The notes under the pieces are model-generated. The model was given only the letters and a program-made list of their open reading frames with translations. It did no database searches and was not told the origin of the DNA. Source: Calliopum simillimum (Eukaryota; Arthropoda; Insecta; Diptera; Lauxaniidae). From it: a stretch of 64,000 bases of DNA. The stretch lies in the NCBI GenBank assembly GCA_951812925.1, contig OX638369.1, positions 44,325,061-44,389,060 of the forward strand, read 5' to 3'. Shown one piece after another: positions 11,343 to 20,183 of the stretch (its first letter is position 1; each line of letters starts with the position of its first letter). The translations under genes and the position numbers were made by a program.

Positions 11343-11948
11343 CAATAAAATTTGCTTTTAAATAAAAATATTTTAAAAACAATAAAAAGGGTGCACCAAG
11401 CCCCAAATTGGGTTTAAAAAAGAAAAATAAAATAAAATTTTATTTCAGTGTAATTTTTTTTTTTTTCAGAAGCTCATATCTATTTGCACTAACTCTGAAA
11501 ATTTAATTAAAATCGGATCAAAAACCGAGGAGCTATGAATTTTCAAACATATGAGTATCTAAAAGTTGGATCGGACTTCATATGGCCGCCATCTTGGATT
11601 TTTCGGAATTTTGAAAAATCATTTTACCACAGTTATACGTGTGTCAAATACTAACTTTTCACCAATTTTCATAAAAATCGGAGATATCAATCCAAATCTT
11701 AATCGATTACGCAAAGAAACTCTCAATAACTTTGTAAGTTTTGTGTGATTAGTGTTAAAAAATATTGTAATACGATTTATTTCATTTTTATAATTTTTAT
11801 AGTTTTAACCTGAGTGAACGATTTGTTGACGAAATGTCATGAAGTATTAAAAAAATTTGTGGCTTTAAATTAATGCACTAGTATTTTTAATAACCTAGGC
11901 AAGTTTAGTCCAACAGATCAATTAAAGCAATTTAATATAATTTTGTTA
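11343..11948. other. AT-rich spacer sharing a segment with 7200-7450
   Basis: Between about 11480 and 11730 the sequence matches the region at 7200-7450 in inverted orientation, including AGTTAGTATTTGACA read on the minus strand. No gene is visible, and the 60-codon open frame here is an accident of the repeat. Confidence 0.4.
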
Positions 11949-12813
11949 CACAGTCCCGCGTGAAAAAGAACGGTGGCCACTAATAATACTGATAATAGTG
12001 CATAAGTGTTTTTGCGGTCGAACCACTAATGAACACTTACCGTGGCAAATAAACCACAAATAGTGGCAATTGAGCCACTGATGACCACGGCAATTTTTTT
12101 TTCATCGAGGCAGGTGGTTGAGGCGCATCAATACCATTGGGCCAATTCAATAAAACACTCAATTTCTTATTCTTCACAGTATCCAAAGTTTCGTCTTCAG
12201 GTAAGTCTACCCATCCACCGTAGGCGACATCGATTTTGTTGCTGTAATTCTCGAACTCGCACAAAATGCAAATTTCCAGATCCATTCTGTGAAAAAAAAG
12301 CACATTCACTCTAACCTCAAAAAATTTCGCTAAATCCAAAATTTTAGTCGTAACAACTATCGTTCATGTACAAACCGAATTTACCTTTTCTTTTCTATAT
12401 TGTCGGAAGCCATTTTCACTTTTCGATTCACACGACGGGAAATTGCACGTAAATTAATATGTACTACATATTATATCCGCACATCGATTATTGATCGCAC
12501 ATGTGATCGGACTATCGAACGATTGCGCATGTGCAGACTTATCACGTCAGCACTTTCGCTGGTACTGTATATCTGTTTCTGTATTTCCTTATGAACACAA
12601 CAAGGACAGACATACTCCCTCAGCAATGGTGCACTGTAGTGGTTTATTAGTGGTTATTAGTGGTAAGTAAGTGGTCATAAGTGGCGTATTAGTGGTACGT
12701 TAGTGGTCATTAGTGTTTATAGGTGTGCATTAGTGGCGCATTATGGGTTATCAGTATTCATCAGTGGTGCATTAGTGGTTATTAGTGGCCACCGTTCTTT
12801 TTCACGCGGGGTG
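11949..12813. mobile_element. Harbinger-like TIR element with subterminal AGTGG repeats
   Basis: The ends are CACAGTCCCGCG (left) and its near complement (right). They are followed inward by a perfectly matching inverted stretch CCCGCGTGAAAAAGAACGG and GTGGCCACTAAT, flanked by TTA on both sides (11946-11948 and 12814-12816). A 3-bp TTA duplication and CAC...GTG ends suggest PIF/Harbinger, though this is inference. The last 190 bp hold about a dozen imperfect repeats of AGTGGTNATT, and a shorter set lies at the left end. The interior holds a small spliced reading frame at 12037-12413. Confidence 0.65.
12037..12413 (-). CDS. Possible two-exon gene fragment inside the Harbinger-like element, function unknown
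   Basis: I do not recognise the protein. Exon 1 (12385-12413) starts at an ATG in the good context AAAATGGC and encodes MASDNIEKK. A GT-AG intron of 98 bp follows, with an acceptor TTTTTTTTCACAG. Exon 2 (12037-12286) continues in frame for 82 codons, and the join preserves the frame: 29 + 250 nt, 92 residues. The exon 2 part is rich in charged residues and ends in the subterminal AGTGG repeats, so the last dozen residues are element sequence and the gene is truncated. It could be a captured host fragment, or the remnant of an element-encoded accessory protein. Confidence 0.35.
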
Positions 12814-12816
12814 TTA

Positions 12817-13913
12817 TTATTTTTAAATTGTTCTATTGTAATTTATTTTGTTTAAATTAAAGTTAAATTCTGTATCCTAGTCTGTTAAGATCTCTGCCTA
12901 TAGACTCAATGAATGAAATGAAATGTAACACACAGAAAATAAAACTACTCGTATTTGATTTCAATTTGGAATTTCAACCAGTGACCTCGATATCCCGCCT
13001 TATATTTTGTACCGATAATTTCGAGATTAGATTTCATATAAAAGATATAAAAGCTCGAAAATAGTGAAATTTGAAAAGTACCGCTAAGTACAAAAACATA
13101 TTGCATAATATCAAAAAAAGTACTGGTATTAAAGAAATCAAGAAAAGGCGAACAATTTGAAAAATATCAAAAATGACGAAAACTATAAAATAATAAAAAC
13201 TAAAAATGCCCAATGGTCAAAATTTGACTACAAATGTATTAAATAATATTGGTACTTTTTGGACAGTTTTAGTACTTTTTTTGCTATTTGGTACAAAATA
13301 GAAAAGCTTATTTATCATCGTTGGTAGAATGACAAATGTGAAACGAAAAGAAAACAAAAAACATGATGTTAGTTTCAGTCAGCTTTTTGTCTTTCTCTTT
13401 GTGCTGTATCCTCTTTTTTGCTCTGTGTGGTCGCGAATTTTGTCGTTGTTAATATTGAAAAATTTGCACATATGTTTACCTGGTTTAATGTCAAAATATT
13501 AAAATAATTTTAACTTTGTGCATATTTACACACAAATACCTTCCCATTGGTGTATAACTCAAAGTCGTGATCCATTTCTAACAAAGTAAAAAAGGTAAGA
13601 CAAATAATTGTCTTGCGTATTAAGATATACAATAGATATTGAAAAATTCAACGAAAGGCATAAGTTATCGCAAAGTTTCTAAATTCCACTTAAAGTCAAA
13701 CAAACAGGAATACGTAGTAATGAAGAATCCTATCAATACCTACATAAGGAGAAGCATTGAGAAAGTTGATTATGTTGAAAAGCATGGACAAATGCCAAAC
13801 AAATCAGGAGGTATAGTAGAAGTTATCGATAAAGTATCAAATCAACCCTCAAATTTTGTTGTTTAAATATTCGAGAATTTCTCCTATGTGCAAATAAAAA
13901 CGCCACACATTTT
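12817..13913. other. AT-rich stretch without identified gene
   Basis: About 13010-13250 resembles the degenerate TATCGAAAA-type repeat at 1-400. A 75-codon open frame (13639-13866) matches no family that I know; it lies just outside the LINE insertion site and is not part of that LINE. Confidence 0.35.
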
Positions 13914-13927
13914 TCGGAAATGGTTCA

Positions 13928-15085
13928 CTCCACTAGCCATGCACTGACTCTTCTTTCTGACTTTGTCACAACAAACCTAAATAAGCGGCGTGCAACAATT
14001 GCTGTAGCCCTTGACTTTAAGAAAGCTTTTGACACAGCCTGGATAGAGGGGATAGTGTACAAAATGTATAGAAAATTTAGTTTTGACAAGCATCTTTGCA
14101 AAATAGTGTTAGATTACCTCACAGATAGGTCCTTCTTTGTACACTATAATAATGAAAATTCTATTTGTAAGCCAATCACTGCAGGGGTACCCCAGGGCTC
14201 TATTCTAGGACCAATCCTTTATAATATCCTTTTAGCAGGCATTCCCAACTCTGACTCAGATGTATTGACCCTTATCTATGCAGACGATATTATGCTTCTA
14301 AGTTCAAATGCTAGGGCCTCAACGGCAAATCTTAAAATGAATGACCACCTAGAGATTCTCAATAGGTTTTTTAGAAAATGGAAACTAAGGTTGAACAGTG
14401 TGAAAGCACAATTTTTAAAGGCCTTAAAAAGGACTTATATCCTAATGCCAGGCAATTTATCCCAGAACAAATTAAGTATTTAGGTGTTATTTCTGATAGC
14501 AAATTTACTTTCAAAACCCATATTGACTACACCTTATCGAAAGCCAAAAAAATATTCTTCTGCTACTCGAACCTGTTTCGCAGAGCAAAACATCTCAAAC
14601 ATGAGATAAGGTTAAATTGCTATAAGCAAATTATTAGGCTCATTTTAGGTTATGCGTTCCGTATTTGGTTTGATATCTCGTCAGCCCAAATGGAAAGGCT
14701 AAGAATTTTCGAGAGATACACTCTCAGGGTGTGCTTGGGTATTAGAGCTAAGCGATACGTAAATGGCACCTATAGAAATACTCCTAATAAAGTAGTTTAC
14801 GACCAAATTAAATTAATAAGAATAGATTCATTCCTGGTAGGCTTAGCATTAAAATACTTAGGAAAGTTGCCTTTTGTCAATAACAATCTGCTAGATAATT
14901 ATTTAAATAAGGAAAGTGATATAGCGTACCCCATAGAAGATAAGCACATGTCACCCATATATTTAAGTGTATTAAATAATAATAATATATATTCAGGTAA
15001 AGAACTCTTATTTCACCATAGAAGATTTAAAACACTTGACGTCAGAAATACAGTGTATACCACTAGTCAATTTCTGCAAAATTAA
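13928..15085 (+). pseudogene. Non-LTR reverse transcriptase fragment (Jockey-like), frameshifted
   Basis: The first frame (to 14483) carries RT blocks LDFKKAFDTAW, AGVPQGSILGP and the catalytic YADD of LIYADDIMLLSS. Near 14400 the frame shifts: the KWKLRLN stretch continues in the frame beginning near 14378 with KYLGVISDSKFTFKTHI and the RT-thumb-like region, ending at 15085. The endonuclease, the ORF1 and the first RT blocks are missing. The copy is dead. A Jockey-type clade is my best guess from the motif style. Confidence 0.8.
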
Positions 15086-15408
15086 TGACGAGCTAAAATA
15101 AGGGTTCTCTATCTGTTGTTATATAGTTTTAGGTAGTTTTAAGATATTGTTTAGTTTTAAGTATAAAAACAAATAATGAAATTTCCTTTTTTAAAATTTT
15201 TTCGGAAAAATTAACTCAATGTAAACAATGTATTTTATAATTAATGTTATGTAGTAGAATAAGATATGTATTATTTTTACAAATTTATAATCCTAATTAA
15301 GAAACTCTTAGATAAATACGTGTGTATGTTGAAAGAATGTATGTAATGTAATGTAGTATTAAGACAAAATGTATTTTAAAGTAATTAAATAAATGGCAAT
15401 ATATGCGC
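13928..15408 (+). mobile_element. 5'-truncated LINE with 14-bp target-site duplication
   Basis: The same 14 bases, TCGGAAATGGTTCA, occur at 13914-13927 and 15409-15422 and bracket a reverse-transcriptase fragment. The copy begins inside the RT domain and ends after a non-coding tail of about 320 bp containing AATTAAATAAATGG but no long A run. Target duplication plus 5' truncation is the usual product of target-primed reverse transcription. Confidence 0.82.
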
Positions 15409-15664
15409 TCGGAAATGGTTCAGTGATTTATTAGCAACGAATATTATTAATCAGTTTACAAGGAATTGCTATGATTTCAGTATCGTTTATTGATAAATTT
15501 CCTTAATAAGTAGTATTGCATCTTTATTTACAGCAGTTCTGTACATTTTTGATACATACAACATTTCAAAGTTATATCTCAATACATCAATTATAACTAT
15601 TAGATACTATTTACGCAGTCTTTTTAAAAACATTGTTTCTCAAATACTTATACATACATATGTA

Positions 15665-15836
15665 TGTGGTGATATAATCATTCGATATGAATACACCTGA
15701 ACGAATTACACTTTGTATATAATAAAGTAGAGTCCTTCGAAATCTTAATTTTAAAATCAAATATTTTTCTAAAAATTGTATCACTTTTGATTTGAATTCG
15801 AATAAAACGTAATTGAAATTTAACAAAAACCTTACA
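15665..15836 (+). repeat. 5' LTR
   Basis: 172 bp, TG...CA ends. It contains GTATATAATAAAG as a possible TATA box and poly-A signal region. At 172 bp it is short for a Gypsy element. Confidence 0.93.
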
Positions 15837-15839
15837 ATT

Positions 15840-15852
15840 TGGGGGCTCAACC
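15840..15852 (+). other. Primer-binding site, tRNA-Pro-like
   Basis: Three bases after the 5' LTR, TGGGGGCTCAACC starts with the TGG that pairs with a tRNA CCA end. Its first nine bases match the tRNA-Pro-type site that I know from other retroelements (TGGGGGCTC...). The tRNA identity is inference. Confidence 0.55.
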
Positions 15853-15877
15853 TAAAAAATTAAAGACGATTAAAAAG

Positions 15878-15946
15878 AAGAAAAAGACGCTAAAAGAAGA
15901 AAAAGACGCTAAAAGAAGAAAAAGACGCTAAAAGAAGATAAACGCG
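15878..15946 (+). repeat. 19-bp tandem repeat in the retrotransposon leader
   Basis: About three and a half copies of the purine-rich unit AGAAGAAAAAGACGCTAAA lie between the primer-binding site and the gag start. Its role is unknown. Confidence 0.75.
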
Positions 15947-15974
15947 AATAAAAAAAGAAAAGAAGACAGAAAAA

Positions 15975-18900
15975 ATGGACAAGAGTATTTCATTATCCAG
16001 CGTGGACAAGATGTCCGTAGCACAACTAAGAGCTGAACTTGAAGGCCGTAAGGTCGAAGTAAAGGGTTCTAAAGCAGTTTTAAAGTTGCGCTTAATGAAT
16101 CTGTTGGCAACTGATGCGGAAAATGTAGAGGAAGAAGAAGAAATGGATGCCGATGATGAAACAACCACGGCTTCCGCATCTGAACCAATGCCAGTTACAA
16201 CTATCTCACGAACTATAGTTGAAAAAAGAAGCATGCTCTCACTAAAAGACGTTGAAGATGCAGTGGAACCTTTTACTGGTGAGGAATTTAATTTACCTAT
16301 CGAAGCATGGATAGAAAGCTTGGAAGAGCTCGGAATCGTTTATGGATTGACAGACAAGGAAATGCTTTTATATGGAAAAAAGCAATTACGTGGAGCTGCA
16401 AAGGCTTTTGTCTCCAGGGAACGTGGACTTTTAACTTGGAATCATTTAAAAGCATCTTTAATTCAAGAATTTGAAATGCAGGTCAACAGTCGTGATGTTC
16501 ATGAAATGCTAAGGAAGCGAAAAAGAAAACAATTTGAATCATGGAGAACATACATGTACGAAATGAGAGAACTAGCTGCTCGAATAAATTTAGAAGACAT
16601 TGCAACAATAGCGTACATAATTGATGGCATTGAAGACCAGTCTGTTGAAAAAGTAATCTTATATGGAGCACGAAATTTTAATGATTTAAAAATGAAATTT
16701 ATTGAATATGAAAGGATTAAATCATTAAAAACATCAAAACCCTCTTTTCAAAATGATAAATTCAAATGTTTTAATTGTGGAGCTCCAGGTCATAATGCAA
16801 AAGAATGTCCAAACTCTTCCAAAGGACTGAAATGTTTCAAATGCAATAGTTTTGGACATCTAGCAAGATTTTGTAGTCAACAGAATAATACTTTAAACAG
16901 AAACAACAATTCTCATGTCAACTCCTTAAGGGTGGAAGCAGATGGTCCAAAGGCAAGCATTTTTATTGGTGATCAATCCTTCCAGGCACTGATCGATACC
17001 GGAAGTTGTGTGAACTTAATGAAAGAAGAAGTATACCAAGCGTTAGGCAGTCCAGAATGTTGTCAAACTTCCAGAAGTTTTTTGGGATTAGGTTCCAAGG
17101 AAGTCGTACCTAAAGGAATTTTATATCAAACTATTTCTTTAGCCGGTGACGAATATGATTGCCAATTTTTCATTATTCCTTCTTATGACATTGGCTATGA
17201 AGTAATACTGGGTCAAGCATTTTTGAAAGATTTTGAGCTACACTTGACACCAGATCAAATATCTTTGAAAAAGATTATAAATAAACCAGAAGTATTTCTT
17301 TCAAAAATAAATTTAATAGAAAATTCCGTCGAATTAGATGTTGAAAAATCTTTTGAACCCATCGTTATGGATCTATATAACAACTACATTCCAAATAAGA
17401 CAAAGGATTCACCAATAAAGACAACATTGATTTTAAATGACGAAACGCCTATTTATCAGCGTCCAAGAAGATTAGCACCATTAGAAACAAAAGTAGTCAG
17501 CGATCAAATAGAAGAATGGTTAAAAGACGGGATAATTACTCCAAGCAATTCAGAGTATTCAAGCCCTGTGGTAGTCGTTCGAAAAAAAGATGGTCGTTAC
17601 AGGTTATGCGTTGATTACCGGCGGTTGAATAAAGTTATTCAAAAAGATAGATTTCCAATGCAACGTATTGATGATCAGCTAGATAAACTTGTAAATGCAA
17701 AAATTTTTACAACACTAGACTTAAAAAATGGATTCTTTCACGTCCCAATGGATGAACAAAGCATGAAATATACGGCGTTTTCAACTCCTGATGGGCAATT
17801 TATGTTCACAAAGACACCATTTGGACTTAGCAACTCTCCATCTAGTTTTAATCGATTTGTATCACTTATTTTCTCGGATCTCATCAGAAAAGGTATCGTT
17901 ATTCATTATGTTGATGACTTAATTATTCCCTCACAGACATACGAACAAGGTATTGCTCATTTAAAAATTGTCCTTAATGTCGCATCTGAAAATGGTTTGG
18001 AGCTTAGCTGGAAAAAATGCCAATTTCTAAAAACCACTGTAGAATACCTCGGTCATACAATCTTCGATTCAAAAATTTTTCCTTCAGAAGAAAAAATTAA
18101 AGCTGTTAAAAAATTCCCAATACCAACAACACGGAAACACTTACAAAGTTTTTTGGGTCTAACTGGGTATTTTCGGAAATTTGTGGAAAATTACGGAACT
18201 ATAGTTGCACCTTTGACAAAGCTGCTACGCAAAGATGTCAAGAAAATTCAGTTTGAAGAGGAACATATCTTAGCTTTCGACACTATTAAAAACAAACTTT
18301 CGCAAAATCCTGTTCTTCATATCTATGATCCAACTGCTATAACGGAATTACATACAGATGCAAGTAAAATTGGTTTAGGAGCAATTTTACTGCAAAAAGG
18401 AACTGCGTGCTCTGATTTACATCCCGTTTATTTTTGGAGCAAAGCTACAAACGACGCTGAGAAAAATTATCATTCATATGAACTAGAGGTATTGGCAATT
18501 GTCGAATCTGTCAAACGGTTAAGACCATATTTATTAGGCATCAAATTTAAAATTATTACGGACTGTGCAGCGTTTCATAGGACCGTGAATAAGTCAGATA
18601 TTCCTCCAAGAGTCAAACGTTGGACACTATATCTCGAAGAATATGATTACATAATGGAACACAGAAAAGGCGATCGCATGAAACATGTGGATTCCCTTAG
18701 TAGAAACCCTATAATGGTTGTGAAAAACACTCTTTCAGCTTTAGTAAAAAGTGAACAGAATAAAGATGTAAACATTACTGCCATAAAAAATAAATTAGAA
18801 ACTGAAAACTATAAGGACTATTTCATGTGCGGTGAAGTTTTAATGAAAAAAGTGGAAGGAAGGGATACGCTTTTTGTACCAGTATCCATGGAAAAGGATA

Positions 18901-19925
18901 TAATCAAAAATGCACACGAAAAAGGGCATTTTGGCATTCAAAAAACCTTAGAAGTTCTTAAAAGAGAATACTACTTTGAAAAAATGAAATCAAAAGTAGA
19001 ACAAGTCATTCAGTGTTGTATACAATGTATTATAATGAATAGAAAACATGGCAAACAAGAAGGAAAACTCTGTCCAATACCAAAAGATGACTTGCCACTC
19101 GTTACACTCCATCTGGATTATTTAGGACCTATGACTTCAACATCGAAGGGCTACAAATATGTATTAGTAATAATAGATGGATTTTCAAAATTTACCTGGA
19201 TATACCCAACAAAATCAACTACAACAAAAGAAACATTAGACAGATTTCAGCTCTTAGTGAAAACATTTGGGTATCCTCAACGCATTATTACAGACAGGGG
19301 TACTTCATTTACATCCAATGATTTTGCAGAATTTTGCAAAAACAACAATATATTACATTTAGAGACGACGACAGGCATTCCTCGGGGAAACGGGCAAGTT
19401 GAACGTGTAAACAGTGTTATTCTATCAACATTATCAAAACTTGCAGTCGATGAACCCGATAAGTGGTATAAATACGTAGATAAGGTACAGAGAGCAATTA
19501 ATTCGACATACCACCGAGTAGTAAATTCTACTCCACATGAAGTCTTGACAGGAGTTATAATGCGAACTGAAAAGGATAATGAAATTATGCAAATATTACA
19601 TGAAGAATTAGTTCAATCTTTTATAGAAAACAGAGAAATTCAACGTCAAACAGTTCGTGATAACATTATAAAAGCTCAAAAAGACCAAAAATTACAATTT
19701 GATAAAAACAAAAAGGAGGCAACTGTTTATGTAGTTGGCGATATTGTCGCAATTAAGCGAACACAATTTGGAACAAATTTAAAACTTAAAGAAAAATATT
19801 TTGGACCATATATCATAACAAAAGTAAAACGCAACAACAGATATGATGTTCGAAAAATTGGAAATGGGGAAGGACCTACTAATACATCAACAGCATCTGA
19901 ATTCATGAAAGTTTGGGCTATGTAA
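15975..19925 (+). CDS. Gag-pol polyprotein of the Gypsy element (1316 residues, single frame)
   Basis: Domains in order. A SAP-like helix-extended-helix motif lies at about residues 12-45 (SVAQLRAEL, then GSKAVL and RL). An acidic linker and the gag core follow. Two CCHC zinc knuckles lie near 265 and 286, and an aspartic protease with DTG near 340. Reverse transcriptase has YVDD near 645, and RNase H has TDAS near 793. The integrase zinc finger has its H-H-C-C residues near 980-1020. The integrase core Asp is near 1047, the second Asp in TDRGT near 1107 and the Glu in GQVER near 1144; a GPY/F module with FGPYII lies close to the C-terminus. All catalytic motifs are present and no stop or shift interrupts the frame. 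Gag and pol share one frame, so no frameshift is needed. It contains no chromodomain. Confidence 0.95.
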   Translation: MDKSISLSSVDKMSVAQLRAELEGRKVEVKGSKAVLKLRLMNLLATDAENVEEEEEMDADDETTTASASEPMPVTTISRTIVEKRSMLSLKDVEDAVEPFTGEEFNLPIEAWIESLEELGIVYGLTDKEMLLYGKKQLRGAAKAFVSRERGLLTWNHLKASLIQEFEMQVNSRDVHEMLRKRKRKQFESWRTYMYEMRELAARINLEDIATIAYIIDGIEDQSVEKVILYGARNFNDLKMKFIEYERIKSLKTSKPSFQNDKFKCFNCGAPGHNAKECPNSSKGLKCFKCNSFGHLARFCSQQNNTLNRNNNSHVNSLRVEADGPKASIFIGDQSFQALIDTGSCVNLMKEEVYQALGSPECCQTSRSFLGLGSKEVVPKGILYQTISLAGDEYDCQFFIIPSYDIGYEVILGQAFLKDFELHLTPDQISLKKIINKPEVFLSKINLIENSVELDVEKSFEPIVMDLYNNYIPNKTKDSPIKTTLILNDETPIYQRPRRLAPLETKVVSDQIEEWLKDGIITPSNSEYSSPVVVVRKKDGRYRLCVDYRRLNKVIQKDRFPMQRIDDQLDKLVNAKIFTTLDLKNGFFHVPMDEQSMKYTAFSTPDGQFMFTKTPFGLSNSPSSFNRFVSLIFSDLIRKGIVIHYVDDLIIPSQTYEQGIAHLKIVLNVASENGLELSWKKCQFLKTTVEYLGHTIFDSKIFPSEEKIKAVKKFPIPTTRKHLQSFLGLTGYFRKFVENYGTIVAPLTKLLRKDVKKIQFEEEHILAFDTIKNKLSQNPVLHIYDPTAITELHTDASKIGLGAILLQKGTACSDLHPVYFWSKATNDAEKNYHSYELEVLAIVESVKRLRPYLLGIKFKIITDCAAFHRTVNKSDIPPRVKRWTLYLEEYDYIMEHRKGDRMKHVDSLSRNPIMVVKNTLSALVKSEQNKDVNITAIKNKLETENYKDYFMCGEVLMKKVEGRDTLFVPVSMEKDIIKNAHEKGHFGIQKTLEVLKREYYFEKMKSKVEQVIQCCIQCIIMNRKHGKQEGKLCPIPKDDLPLVTLHLDYLGPMTSTSKGYKYVLVIIDGFSKFTWIYPTKSTTTKETLDRFQLLVKTFGYPQRIITDRGTSFTSNDFAEFCKNNNILHLETTTGIPRGNGQVERVNSVILSTLSKLAVDEPDKWYKYVDKVQRAINSTYHRVVNSTPHEVLTGVIMRTEKDNEIMQILHEELVQSFIENREIQRQTVRDNIIKAQKDQKLQFDKNKKEATVYVVGDIVAIKRTQFGTNLKLKEKYFGPYIITKVKRNNRYDVRKIGNGEGPTNTSTASEFMKVWAM

Positions 19926-19956
19926 TCGGAGACCGATTTAATTTCAGGATTGGCCG

Positions 19957-20128
19957 TGTGGTGATATAATCATTCGATATGAATACACCTGAACGAATTA
20001 CACTTTGTATATAATAAAGTAGAGTCCTTCGAAATCTTAATTTTAAAATCAAATATTTTTCTAAAAATTGTATCACTTTTGATTTGAATTCGAATAAAAC
20101 GTAATTGAAATTTAACAAAAACCTTACA
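19957..20128 (+). repeat. 3' LTR
   Basis: It matches the 5' LTR along all 172 bases as far as I can compare by eye. The preceding bases are not an obvious polypurine tract. Confidence 0.93.
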
Positions 20129-20177
20129 TGTATGTACATATTTTCGATTTTCTTAAATATTTACAAATATGTTTAAC

Positions 20178-20183
20178 TTTATT
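20178..20183 (-). terminator. AATAAA overlapping the UGT-B stop codon
   Basis: The TAA stop codon shares bases with AATAAA, as in UGT-A. The Gypsy 3' LTR begins 50 bases further on, so transcripts that ignored this signal would run into antisense retrotransposon sequence. Confidence 0.45.

Larger units (their letters stand above)
15665..20128 (+). mobile_element. Intact Ty3/Gypsy LTR retrotransposon, 4464 bp
   Basis: Two 172-bp LTRs (15665-15836 and 19957-20128) start TGTGGTG, end CCTTACA and look identical by eye. The 4-bp duplication TGTA flanks them (15661-15664 and 20129-20132). A primer-binding site follows the 5' LTR, and a single uninterrupted gag-pol frame fills the interior. No envelope frame is present. 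Matching LTRs plus an open frame point to a very recent insertion. It lies 54 bp downstream of the UGT-B stop codon, on the opposite strand. Confidence 0.95.

Noticed and set aside
13639..13866. 75-codon frame just before the LINE
   Set aside because: First taken as the LINE's upstream RT part, but the 14-bp duplication places it outside the element; no family recognised.
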